From Petrolisthes cinctipes (taxonomy: Eukaryota > Arthropoda > Malacostraca > Decapoda > Porcellanidae): 64,000 bases of DNA. The notes below the pieces were generated by a model. That model was given only the letters and a program-made list of their open reading frames with translations. It was not told where the DNA came from and searched no databases. Positions 43,184 through 54,617 of this stretch are shown piece by piece. A program made the position numbers and the translations under genes. The stretch's first letter is position 1, and the number at the start of each line of letters is the position of its first letter. The DNA is taken from the NCBI GenBank assembly GCA_033782935.1, contig JAWQEG010001325.1:1364001-1428000 (forward strand). Direction: 5' to 3'.

Positions 43184-45537
43184 TTGTTGTGTGAAGAGTG
43201 TACTCCTTGTCAGTTCGAGGTTATACACACTACTTTTAGGCAAAATGAGGCAAGTGTTTATTTATTACAGTCTCATGGTGTGCTACCTACGTCTGTAACT
43301 TATCATACCCTAAGTGTAGCAGCGAGTGTATGTAGAGAAGAGACAAATCAGTTTCGTTGCCATTACGCATGTCAAATAAGACTAAGAAAAAACGCCGCTG
43401 TGGTTTCTCTGTATCACTTATTAAAGGGACTTTTTTAGACAACACAAAGCTACAGCCATGGCAAATTGTGGGATATATAATACTGTGGTACAGACAATTC
43501 TTTCAACATACGGTAGCTTTGCTATGGAATGTTTAAGTATTTCTTTAGCAACGAGTATTGATTGGATGAGTTTCTGCTCCAAGGTAACTGATCACTGGTT
43601 GAATAACCTGGAATCCATTGGTGGTGAAGGAGTAATTGTCGAGATTGACGACATATTAATAGTGAAGAGGAAACAAAACGTTGGTCGAGTGTTGAATCAA
43701 GTGTGGCTGTTTGGAGGAATTGAGATGGGGTCAAAGAAAATATTTATCTTTCCCTTATTGGACAAGGATCATGTAAGCCTTCATAGAAACCATGAAACTT
43801 TTATCCCTCTTACCAGAAAATATATCAAACCTGGAACTACCATATATAGTGATACTTGGCATGCTTATATTTCTTTAAATGAAGAAGGTTACAGACACTT
43901 GTCTGTAGATCATAAACATAATTTTGTGGATCCTGTTGTAATGATGAAAATGAAATTGTCCAGTTGAATCCAGGAATTTTTCCCCCTAACGACAAACAAG
44001 TTAAATTTAAATGTTGCTTAATTTTAAAAAATTGCACTTGTTTGTGAGGAGCGAGTCTGTGTGTGTGTACGTGTCTGATGCCACCGCATTACTTATTTCT
44101 CGTGGCGCCAAACGAAGTAGTGTCATCTCATTTTGGTTTTGTATGATTGTATTTGTATATTATAAATGATTATTGTATGATGATGATAAACCATTTTAAT
44201 AGTTATAATATGTAAGTAATGATCAGTCAGCAAATTTACCTCATAAGAGTATTTGTATTCATTCGCCCTGTAGTGGACGCTGGGTTCAGGTAGACAGCAG
44301 CAGTCATATTTTGCTGAGGGCTGGTTCCTTATCTTCCCCTCAGTGTTTTTTTTCTTAGTGTTTGACCCTCTATGAGATAAGTTATGGTAATATTTTATCA
44401 TTAGAATACCCTACCATGTATAGAGATTTAGATAAATACTTTGTATAGAGTTTAAAAGTGGAGATTAACAAGATAATTGGGGATAAATGATAAGCGTTGG
44501 AGAGGCGTCTTTAAGGGAGCATGGTGTTGCCTCATGGTGAATATGTTGGATGCTGAATTGTGATGCCTATATGTTTCAATATAGATTCCACTGTGATTTA
44601 TTCAATCATCTAAAATCAGATTAGTTGTGTTGATAGTGAAGCACATATATATATAGATAGATAATTTTAATGTATTATTGTATAATTAGTTTGTGCTTGC
44701 AGTGTTACATTTACAAAGTTCAGGTATGGTATTATACTTGTTTTTGTATTATTTTATGAATATTATTACATGATTTATTTTGGTGGAGTATCTCTCAAAG
44801 CAGACAGTAAAATTTTTCTTGTCATGTTAATGTTACCATGAGTAAGGTTTATGAATTTTGCCAAAGGAGAGAGAGCTAGTCTTTAGGAGTTTTTCCCAAT
44901 AACTATTTTGATGGTTGTGCAGGAAGTAGTCATTCATTTTATTACACTTGTGTTATTATTATTATGTACAATTATTCTATATGTATAAATGATCAGATTC
45001 ATTAGTCATATTTGTGATAAACTATTAATTTACATTACCGGTATGTACAATTTTTTTTTTTTTTTTTTTTTTTTTTGTATGTATCATAGATTCACTAGTT
45101 ATATCTGTGATAATCTCTTAATTTACAAATACTTTAACATACTGTACAACTTCTAGTTTTTGTTTTGTTTTTTGATGGAGTGCAGCCCTGTTGTGAGTGG
45201 GAGCTTCCAGTCTACTGTATGATTTATGTATGTGACAAAATTGGTCTATGGAACATGGGCCTGGTGGCAGCATATTTCGTCAATGGGCAGATAAGGATTT
45301 ACCTCGTAGTGCATCTGTACTGACATTACAATATATATTTTGTTGAGACCTAATACTGTGACCAAAGATTTACACACAAAACATTGAATGGTTGTGGAGG
45401 GACATCAAGGAGTATGTAAAGTGGCCTGGCATTCCAGCAAAGTATCTTGCTAGGAATGTATTTCTGGCTAATTTCAAACTCAAAGCATTCCATCAGTTCC
45501 TAGTTGAGGCAACAACATTATATCCTCCATTCTCTGA
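43184..45537 (+). pseudogene. Merlin (ISXO2/IS1016-like) transposase in two pieces
   Basis: Part 1 spans three frames. A zinc-ribbon-like N-terminus (SHGVLPTSVT, EETNQFRC) to about 43375 is followed by TKKKRRCGFSVSLIKGTFLD and LQPWQIVGYIILWYRQFF (43381-43520). Then comes IGGEGVIVEIDDILIVKRK with the first Asp, QVWLFGGIEMGSKKIFIFPL, YIKPGTTIYSDTWHAYISL with the second Asp, and DHKHNFVDP (to about 43940). Part 2 (45375-45537) supplies TQNIEWLWRDIKEYVKWPG with the third acidic residue and FKLKAFHQFLVEATTLYPPF. Together they match an ISXO2-like DDE transposase, the cut-and-paste enzyme of Merlin elements. The gap of about 1.43 kb may be an insertion or an intron. Two or more frameshifts indicate loss of function. 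Confidence 0.8.
43968..45372. other. Sequence separating the two Merlin pieces
   Basis: AT-rich and non-coding. It contains a diverged tandem duplication around a T-homopolymer (45051-45077), with GTGATAA and ATTTAC blocks repeated at about 45015 and 45110. No transposon termini were recognised. Confidence 0.55.
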
Positions 45538-45628
45538 CTGAGTTCGCCCACAGCCGCCATCTTTAGTCAACTCTTCCGATATCGAGTCTGATCTCGATAA
45601 TTTCAGACTATCCACATCCTCTCAGTAA

Positions 45629-45714
45629 GGTACAATCGCAGACCATGAAAAGTCTACCCAGGCCTCGTCTCAAGGTCTGCAGAGGGGGTAGACTTTTCAT
45701 GGTCTGTGATTGTA
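45629..45714. repeat. Small hairpin, 30-bp arms
   Basis: 45629-45658 (starting GTACAATCGCAGACC) and 45685-45714 are inverted copies with one mismatch, separated by 26 bp. The hairpin lies about 90 bp downstream of the Merlin C-terminus and could be a terminator-like or MITE-like structure. Confidence 0.9.
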
Positions 45715-45967
45715 CATAGCATTTTGTAATTTGTATAACACGTTAATGTGTTGCTTATTAACTTGGAGACAGAGATAATATTTTAAGGTAGGGTGAAACA
45801 TATCCAATCACCGATCGAGCTATTTCTGTGATGGCAACACTACCTCTTTGGCTACATTTTGACTAGTAGCCCTGACGCTATGATTGGGCTAATTTTTTCT
45901 TTGGGAACCCTGCCGACCTCGCTATTTCGGACATGTGTGTGACGACATTGTATATTACGAAATGTTA

Positions 45968-46520
45968 ACGCATTTACTCTATTACATTTTTCTATCTTCA
46001 TTATCCACTGCTTTATACCATTCTATGAGTACTTTATGGTTTTTCCTTTACAAATACCGGTACCCCAATTGCATTGTCCCCCACCCATAAACACCGAATT
46101 CTAATGTTCCTCTCGACATTGTATATAGCCTATGGGGTATGGGTGTGGCATTTTGGAAATGAGCATTTCCGAGGAAAATGCCAGTGAAGAAAATAGGCTT
46201 AGAATGGTTTAAATTAGTGGGCAAAGAGGGTAGAAACATAGCATTAGAAAATGGCAGTATACTAGATAATTACCATAAATGGCAATATACGGTACTGGAT
46301 AATTACCAAAATTTGCCTATAAGAACATATATCACAGTGAATATTAGATATTCCTAATAATAATAATTATTTATTTCTATAACAATTATGGTAAAGGTGC
46401 AAAACAAGAAAAGGGAAGACTACCGGGACCTAACCAGGTCAAACTACCAAGACCTAACCAGGTCAAAGTAGCAGTAGCAAGTGGAACCCTACTGGAACCT
46501 ATCAACTGCGCATGCGGGGG
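45968..46520. repeat. CCTAAC repeat family, copy 2, partly self-inverted
   Basis: 45968-46070 resembles 52105-52200 (TTTTTCTA, TTCATTATCCACT, CAAATACC blocks). 46130-46250 is an inverted version of the same segment. 46418-46520 contains ACTACCGGGACCTAACC units and the segment GTAGCAGTAGCAAGTGGAAC, whose inverted copy lies at 52010-52047. Confidence 0.65.
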
Positions 46521-46944
46521 GGTTTGAAGATGCCAGGCGCACGAGTAACGATGGTAAGAGAGCAGGGTTGCCAATTTCGCAAAAATTTAACTTCTTTGAA
46601 GAAGATAACGACAGAATAATTGGAAAAACTTTGTTTGAGCTAGACAGCCAAGAAGAGACAGAAAAGATAAAAGAAATATTGTAAATATGTGGATAATGAG
46701 TGAAAACAAAGAGGAAAACTAGAATCAGGAGAAATCTGCAACCAACACAAAGAAGAAAAGAGGACGAAATGGGGGCCGTTGAAAAGGCTACCCCCCCCCC
46801 CAAAAAAAAAAAGCATTAGCACTGCATTACACTAATTACACTGAGACACGAGTCGCTCTTGGCCTCCTGCTGCTCTGCATTTTTTACTTTTGTTGCTCGT
46901 TCGCTAACTGTGAGTGAAGTAACTACTACTACTACTTCATCATC

Positions 46945-47613
46945 ATGGCTTTGACGTAAGTATGTAATTTATTTTCATAATATTAAGTCTATGATACGAG
47001 TAATACGTTAAGTGTTTTATGAGGACTAATCAGTCCCTTTCACCTCACTCACACACACATGCCTTTCTCAACCATTGGTTTTACTCAAAACTAACCATTA
47101 ATATGTCCTGATGTAACTACATTCTGCTTAGGGTGCACAACTCAGTCTTTTTCATACAAGATATCTATACCGATAACCAATACAGACCTATAAAGACTGG
47201 CGTACCTACAGATTGGTGCTACCCCTATATGCCTACTGTGAATCCTAAAAAAATGCCTAGCTTCAGCACATTGGGATAGCCAACACATTCCTTTTTTGCA
47301 ACATAACTCCTGACTATTCTAATTATTTCAGCAACCAGTTCTCATTTTATGTCAGTCTCCCTTTAAGGCGGATATAGAAGGTTAGAAATACAGTACATAG
47401 CCTCTAACCTAAATTTTTAATTTCTACGTGGGATATTTACGATGTACCTATTTATTTAACAGGTCAAACAACTCTGTGGAAGAGTATAGGCTGGCCTGCA
47501 GGAGGAGGTTTGCAGAAGATGATGTGTTGCATGAGAGGGTGATATATTACCAACAGACAAAACATATTGATAGAATTACCAAAGCTGAGAAGAAGTGTAT
47601 ATGGAGGCGTTAA
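46945..47613 (+). CDS. Small two-exon gene of unknown function
   Basis: Exon 1 (46945-46955) is ATGGCTTTGAC followed by an ideal donor GTAAGTATG. Exon 2 (47463-47613) follows TTTATTTAACAG. The split codon AC|G keeps the frame, giving 53 residues: MALTSNNSVEEYRLACRRRF, AEDDVLHERVIYYQQTKHID and RITKAEKKCIWRR. The peptide is charged and helical-looking, with no motif I recognise. A shifted reading at the end (EEVYMEALIIL) looks equally protein-like, so a small indel may have truncated a longer frame. Sequence upstream of the ATG contains a (CTA)n run. It may be the first exons of a transposon-related or host gene. Confidence 0.45.
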
Positions 47614-47619
47614 TAATTT

Positions 47620-48960
47620 TATGAGTGGAATGAAGCAGGCAAGTTATTTTATAATACAGTATATTATACATTAGGTACCTGTTTGGGGAGCAACCTATCA
47701 GCAGTTTTATATGAAATTGACAAACATCTAAGGTTAAACCCAATCAGTATTTGTACTGTTGTTTTATTCTCTTCTTATTTATATTTATTTATTTACTTAA
47801 TCAAATATCTACTTATCACATGGAAAGAGGAATTTTATACTATTTTGTAGGAGCTGCCCTCTCTGACATCTCTCAAGATTGTGGTGTTGAAACTAGACAG
47901 TCAAGTAAGGTATAGATAAATTACTCTTCCATCTCCTCGTTTTTTTGTCTCACCCTCGTGGGTGGTATATACAGTAAGTATGAATGGTACACAGATAATG
48001 GGCTTCTTCACCCAGATGGATAGTTGAGATAAGTTTATACCTATGGAAATATAACTCTTAATGTTTATGAGAAAATTAAATGTTACAAAGCTTCTTTAAT
48101 TCTGATAATGTATTAAATCCTGTTTCTTAAGTGGTAGGGAACTGTATTTATTAAGTTTATAAAAAGCAAATGAGGAGAATCTTGTATGTGTACTTATTAG
48201 TGTGATATGGATTTTATATGGAATTTCTTAACTTACATATGTTTTACTTTTATTATTGTACTTTCAGACAAGACTCTGTATGTGGTTGTACACATGCATG
48301 TGTGTGTGTTTCTTGTGTAGACCATAACATGACACAAATACATTGATAAATGTATATGAATTGAGTGGGATTCTAGTAAAGTGTTCATTCTGTATATATG
48401 TATAGGCCAATTACTGTACTTAACACAAAATACATAATTAATTTGTTTTTAACATAGGTCAAATTTAGTTTACCATCATCTAGCGCACTGACGACATTGT
48501 GTTTCGGTTTGGCCATATAATTGATTTTTAATAATCTTAAACTTATAAGAATAAACTTAGAAGATGCACACATCATTCAGGTATATTTGCCTTGCTTCTA
48601 CATTGTCACACTTGACTTTGACAGATATTTGTTGTTAATCTAACAAATATATCAACAGGAGATGGAATGCCATATTTAATATTTGATAAAAATGTTTACA
48701 GCAATACTAAGAATTATAATGTTGATTTATTTTGTCCATATTTTCTAAAATAGTTTGATTTATTTAACCCACAGTTATAGGCTATACTGTACCAGCTGTT
48801 ATAAAAGTATGTCTTTTGAGTCATGTATAATATCAACAATTTATTATAGGAAATAAAGTTCTTTATACTGTACTTGATGTTTTGCAAGACCCTACCTTAC
48901 TGTATTTATACTGTATGTGATATTTTGTCACTAATATAATTTTATAATCTTATCATAGGG
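47620..48960. other. Intergenic, possible downstream exons
   Basis: An acceptor-like TTTTGTAG at about 47850 is followed by GAGCTGCCCTCTCTGACATC and then a possible donor GTAAGG. It could continue the small gene upstream but is unsupported. The rest is AT-rich. Confidence 0.4.
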
Positions 48961-48966
48961 TCTCAG

Positions 48967-50373
48967 CCATGGAGGTATAAAGCGTGGAGAGGCCCATGAC
49001 AGCCGCACTCTAGTACAGGCTCAGTGAAGCCTCTTCTGCCTCCCATCAGCCATGTTGTTGTGGGCATGTGGGCAGGGTAGCGCGCTGAGTCAACGGTTTA
49101 CTCGTTATTTTTATCCCGTATTTTCATTGTTTATACCCATAAATAACATTCAGATGTGTGAAATTGAACTACTGCTTACTCCTAACCATTTATTACATAA
49201 CATTTAGACTAATGTTGAATTACATGCCACTGAATAATACTAATTTATTCATCCTAGTTCTGCTTTTCATCCCTTTGAGAGATGTGTGTGGTGCAGTGAA
49301 CTGATTGGCTGTGTATCTATATCTGACCTGCAGATAGATCTCGGCTACAGCCTTTATTAGGAGTACAAGATGATTATCTACAGGATCACTATCTGACATA
49401 TGTCTTACCAAACCAGAGGGAAAATAGTCTTTCCCTGGAACTCTGACAGTACAAAAGTTACTATGTTGTGGCAAACGTGTCCTGACAGCTTTGAATATGG
49501 GTGCGGATCTTTGCAGAGTAAGACTTTCTCTCTGAAATTCTTTTCACATAATAATAAGACATATATCTAGTAACAACATCTTTGGATGGAAAAGATAGTT
49601 GGCCTTTGTTTTTTACAATTATTAACTTGTGAGTTTCATTTATATTTTGGTGAAACAGAACACTGCAGCATATCTCACACCTGAAAGTTTTCTTTAATTT
49701 TGAAATAACAAAGCCAGCTATACAGTATATGCAATAATTTGTTCAGAGTAAGGAGAGAGCTCACTGGCTGAACATAAACTTTCATAATCAACTTCAGAGT
49801 GTATATTAATCTCCTCATTTTCATTAGCTGCATCATTCTCTAGGATTCTGTTTTTATTGAGAGAACAGTTGATGACACTACTTGATGGAACGTTCATGTT
49901 AGAAGCCTGTAGATAGTGACTGGAGGCAGTAAGAATTGGTACACACTCCAAAGGTATACAATTCCCACAAGTTACTCCTGAATTTTACAGTGTGTTAATA
50001 CTGATTCAGCAAAGCTTATCCCAAAGGAGAACCCTGACCTCACCCTGGGCACACCCTTTGCACATTGGTTAAATGGGAATTCCTTCACAATACACACCTA
50101 CACAATTGAAAGACCTACATTTACAGTAATAAGAAAGTCGTGATGCGAGACCAGATTATTTCCATTTAGGAAAGTACTTAGTCGCCTTAGGAAAATACTT
50201 TGTAGGGAAAATAATCAGTTTGCAAATATCCTTACCACAGGAAATAACAAAATACTTGTACAGGGTTATATCAGGCAAATGCTCCCTTAGCCCACATCAA
50301 TATGGCCGACTGACAGTTCTGTGGCTTCAAATCTGCGTGGCTGCGGGCCTCTCCACCCTTTATACCTCCATGG
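48967..50373 (-). mobile_element. P-like DNA transposon remnant with 29-bp inverted ends
   Basis: The ends 48967-48995 (CCATGGAGGTATAAAGCGTG...) and 50345-50373 are inverted copies with a single mismatch. The 1.4-kb interior holds the C-terminal part of a P/THAP9-like transposase on the minus strand. A full P-like element is normally around 3 kb, so this is internally deleted. No clear 8-bp target duplication is visible. Confidence 0.7.
49220..49951 (-). pseudogene. P-element-type transposase, C-terminal portion, frameshifted
   Basis: Begins with an acidic linker (ENDAANENEEINIHSEVDYE) and SPYSEQIIAY. A shifted frame then gives YCIAGFVISKLKKTFRCEIC, IIVKNKGQLSFPSKDVVTRY and YVKRISERKSY, and another frame YTANQFTAPHTSLKGMKSRT and RMNKLVLFSGM. 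The IAGFVxxKL...C-x2-C, LSFPSxDVV and KLVLF patterns are typical of the C-terminal domain of P and THAP9 transposases. At least two frameshifts are needed. The THAP domain, GTP-binding and catalytic core are absent. Confidence 0.7.
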
Positions 50374-50379
50374 TATCAA

Positions 50380-52000
50380 CCCTTCTCTGTCTGAACTCTA
50401 CGAATTCCCTACATTCTCTATCACACTACTTAAGAGTTTTCTGTTTAAACTAATTTATTGCCCAGCATTTAACTTCATACAGCTCAGATCCCTATCACCC
50501 ATAGATTTCATACACTGCTAGAGTAACATAAGTTTCAATAGGGCCTGCTGATGCTAATCTTATTATTGTAAACAAGAATGAGTATAATATTATGTAATAT
50601 CATCATGAACCAAGTTTGCCCAATAATTCAGCTAGCTACTTAGTGTATTCATTTGCTTGTGGCAAAAGAACAGTGGCCTAAATAGTCAAGGTTGATCAAT
50701 TTAAAGATATTACAGTACTGGTTATTTGTACATACTTATAGTACAGGCACAATCATCTCGTCCTTAAGAATTGAAACAATGGTCAATCTCTACTTCTAGT
50801 AAAAGTTTAGGGAAAATTTCAATTTGGAAGGTAAATATATCTTAGCTAGAGGCAGTAATAGAAGAGGCAGAAGAGGTGGCTATATTCTAAAAAAAAAAAA
50901 AAAAAAAAAATTGTAGGAACATATCCATATTTAAGAAATAAGGCCAGCAATTGTGACACTGTTTGCTTAAAAGAATGAAGGAAGAGAAAGAAGGAAGTGA
51001 AAAGGGCTGGAGGGAGGAGTAGAACAAACGATGGACTGAAATGATTAATAGAGGTAAGCTATGCGCTATCCCCCATCAGACACATTTTTTTCTGGTTTAA
51101 AATGAGTTAAATGTTTAAAGCAGTTCATGGTGAAAGCCTTGGCAAAGAAAAACACTGATTTAGCTCACTTGCTTCTACAATAGAATGTATGGGAATTGAT
51201 TTACCCAAAGATGTAGTGTTCTGTAAAATATGTGTACTTCAGAATGAAACATCTTAACAAAATCATTGACAAAGAGAAGAAGGAAGAAAAATCCTGTAGA
51301 TATATGAATAGGAAAATGACAAACAAAATAAAGTTATGCAGTAACATAGCTGGGTAAAATGGGAGATGCAAAAGAATGTGTGAAAAGTATTTTTCATAGC
51401 CATGTAATTTTGTAAATTATACCGTAATTTAATAAATGCATTGTATATACAACAAAGTTTGTATTGATATCTTCTATTAGAATATGAGAGGGTTAAGATA
51501 TGTAAGCTTGTCTAGAATACCGGTAACATATATTAATTATTAAATCATAAAAATAATTATACAGCGATGATGTGAAGAAGGGAGACATATATTAAGTAAG
51601 AGCTCAGTATGTTACAAGTACGAATGATAATTGAATGCTTATTGTAGTGAAACGTGAATTAGGCGAGGGAAAATAATGAGTTAGATTGTCACTGCACATT
51701 CTCGCGATCGAGGTGTGGTACGGAGCAGCGCTCATCATGCCCTCCTCATACAGCGACTACTTATTTATGACATTTATTCCTTACTTGGGATATTCCATGC
51801 GCTGTTTTCGGTGCCAATCGCTTGCAAATCACATCGAGTTTGGTATTTCATACATAAATATTGACATAGTAAATGAAATGCGAAATTGGAAAATCCATTA
51901 CTGCCGAAGCATTTTTCCCATTAGAAAATACATAGGAAGAGACGTCTTATCATAACGAAGGTCGTGTGTTTTGTGTACTGTGGCGCGGTATGACATGTTG
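50380..52000. other. Intergenic, no gene seen
   Basis: AT-rich with an A-homopolymer at 50891-50910, which could be an old retroposed tail. No ORF of interest. Confidence 0.5.
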
Positions 52001-52002
52001 GG

Positions 52003-53110
52003 CCCCCACGCATGCGCAGTTGATGGGTTCCACTTGCTACTGCTACACCGGAACCTTACCGGGTCAAACTACCAAGACCTAACGGTATATATTGAAAGAA
52101 TTGCCGTAATGGCATACGATTTTTCTACCTTCATTATCCACTTATTTAGACCATTCTAAGACTATTTTCTACTATGGCATTTCCTCCACAAATACCCCAT
52201 TTCCAAAATAGGGCATATTCAAATGGCACATTTTGAAATTAGCCTGACCTTACCTAACCTAACCTAGACCGCATCAGACTACCGGGACCTAACCTGGGCA
52301 AACTACCGGGACCTAACTGGGCAAACCACCGGGAAATAACTGAGGTAAAGTACAGGAAATGACCGGGGCAAAATACTGGGACCTAGCCGGATCTGGCAAC
52401 ACTGCGACAAAACGGTAATTCTTTCAATAAATACCCAAAATACTGGGTCCTAGCTGGATCTGATAACACTGCTACAAAACAGTAAGGTATTAGTAAAGCG
52501 TTTGTCCATAATTACTCCCATTAATTTTTTTCTGTCAAATATACTTCTTAATACATGTACGTCATTTCCTTATTGGGTATTTCTGTCGCGAATGTATTAA
52601 CATGAACCATCGGTTCCGGTATAATAATATCAGTTCAAGATGGCCACCGAATGTTTACATCCAGGCCCCGTATTTTGCTAAGGTTAGGTTTTGGTAGTTT
52701 GCCGTGGTCCTGATTAGGTTAGGTTAGGTCAGCTGAGGTCTACCTAATTCTATTTAATGTGTTGTAGTGTTTTTCAGACGAATCTAGTTCAAATATGACG
52801 AAAAAGAGGTGTTTTTGGAAATTGAGTTGGGGAGGCTGAAGGGGGAGGGGGGGGGCGGGGGTGATATCTCTCAAAACATTAATTTGCGACGGTTGACAAC
52901 AATAAATTTGTTCAGAACACACTATAAAACATTGCATTCTGAAAACCTCGAGTCGAAAGCAGATTATGGACAAGCACTTGACTACTACCAATGGTAATTC
53001 TTTCAATAAATACCGACCGAACCAGGTAAAAATTACCAAGACCTAACCGGGTCAAACTACCGGGGCCTAACCTGTACAAACATTGGGGGTAAGTCAAACC
53101 TGGTCAAAAT
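52003..53110. repeat. CCTAAC repeat family, copies 3-5
   Basis: Several segments of the family are juxtaposed: 52003-52100 (inverted partner of 46430-46520, then ACTACCAAGACCTAAC), 52105-52440 (same order as 21900-22190, ending AACACTGCGACAAAACGG and TAATTCTTTCAATAAATACC), 52660-52745 (TTAGGTTAGGTTAGGTC), and 52990-53110 (TAATTCTTTCAATAAATACC followed by CCTAACC units). Order and orientation vary, consistent with repeated insertion or recombination. Confidence 0.7.
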
Positions 53111-54041
53111 GTTCAGTCACACTGGCTAATGACTTCATAAAGCAAGAACAACAACAATATGAAGGAAATTGGTGAATAACTTCCTTTTCTGTTGTTCTTC
53201 ATAACCATTACCTAACTTACCCGTAATGTTAGATTTGTAATGTTAATGTGTTGTAATTACTTACCTTATTATTTCTTCAGCTCTTTATCTCTCCTTTTCT
53301 TCCCACAGATCAGAATACTATAACTTTTCTTTCCAGATAACTTAGACAAGTTCATACGAGCTGCATGGGATGGAGAAAATGTTACTTATGTATTTGTTTA
53401 TTTACAAATCGGCTTGAGCAGTGTTGCCAGGTCTGCTAACAAATTGGATTGAGCAGTGTTGCCAGGTCTGCTTGACGAAATTTTCTTAACTTCACCTTTA
53501 GAATTTCCCGTTTACTTGTTACTTGTTTGGAAAATATATTCTATGCCCGGCTCCACCAGCAGATGGTTACTCCGCAGGAATTCCCTCAATATTATTAAAC
53601 ATTATAATCACATGTAGCATATTACTCATATCATCTATGTCGTAACACTCAGCCAACAGATGTGTTTTCAGTCTTTTCTTTAAAATGGTGTAATTTTCAC
53701 TACTCCGGATATATAAGGCAGTGCTTCTATTTTACGGTAAGGTAACCTAAACTAGAGTAATCAGACCCTCTTTAGGGTAATACCTAATATTGGGTAATTT
53801 TAGGGCAATTTTTTTTTTTATATAAACTTGTCAAAATCTATCGATAATTAAGGATAGTACACAAATCTATTGTAGACATGAACAAAAAAGTCAGGAGTTA
53901 ATTAATACTGACATTACATGTCTATATTGCTTTGCAATTTAGCTAAACCCATCAAGTTATCCATAATTCAGTGTATTGAGGCATAACCAAACTATTGTGA
54001 TGCGGGTCACTGGTTGTGGCAATATATAATATAATATATAT
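53111..54041. other. Intergenic with a 36-bp tandem duplication
   Basis: 53405-53440 and 53441-53476 are two near-identical 36-bp units (TTGAGCAGTGTTGCCAGGTC). Nothing else is recognised. Confidence 0.6.
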
Positions 54042-54617
54042 TGTGTTACTACCCGGATGAACAGACTCTAGAATACACGGTAACAGTTTATTGGTAAGTA
54101 CAGGGGTTATGCACACAAGTAAATAGAGAAGGCCAGCCTGCCGTGTAGCGTTGTGAGAGGGCCGTAGTTGCTGCAGGAGAGTTGTGTAGGTCTGGAACGA
54201 ACTCATGTGATCAAGGCGGGAACACAATGGGAGGCTTGGTACAGGTAGTGGCAGGTACGATGGCAGGGGCTTGTGCATCTTGGTCCAGAGCTAGTGTGGA
54301 AGTGGCCGAGCACTTGCGGTGCGGCCCTTTTATTCAGTTGGGGCGAGCGTCGTCGTCACGGGATCGTACGGTCCCGAATGAGATCTGGGAGTGGCTTAGT
54401 GCTGGCGGCGCACTGGGGTTGACAAAGGCGGGAAAATAGGAGCCCGTGTATGGTGCCGGGGCAACAAAGGAGGGGACATAGATGCGGTCTGGGAGTGGAT
54501 TAGTACCGGTGCCTCTCTGGGGTTGACAATTTAAAGGCGGGAATAAGGTGTGGCCATATATGGTGGCTGGGTCACAAAGGAGGGAATATAGGAGTGGCCA
54601 TGTATGGCGACGCTACA
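54042..54617 (-). repeat. Probable 3' LTR of the gypsy element
   Basis: On the minus strand it starts TGTAGCGTCGCC directly after a polypurine tract and ends GTAACACA, with TG...CA ends. It contains imperfect internal duplications of about 105 bp (54377-54480 and 54481-54590, sharing GGGGTTGACAA and ACAAAGGAGGG). The matching 5' LTR is outside or destroyed, so the limits are unverified. Confidence 0.5.
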
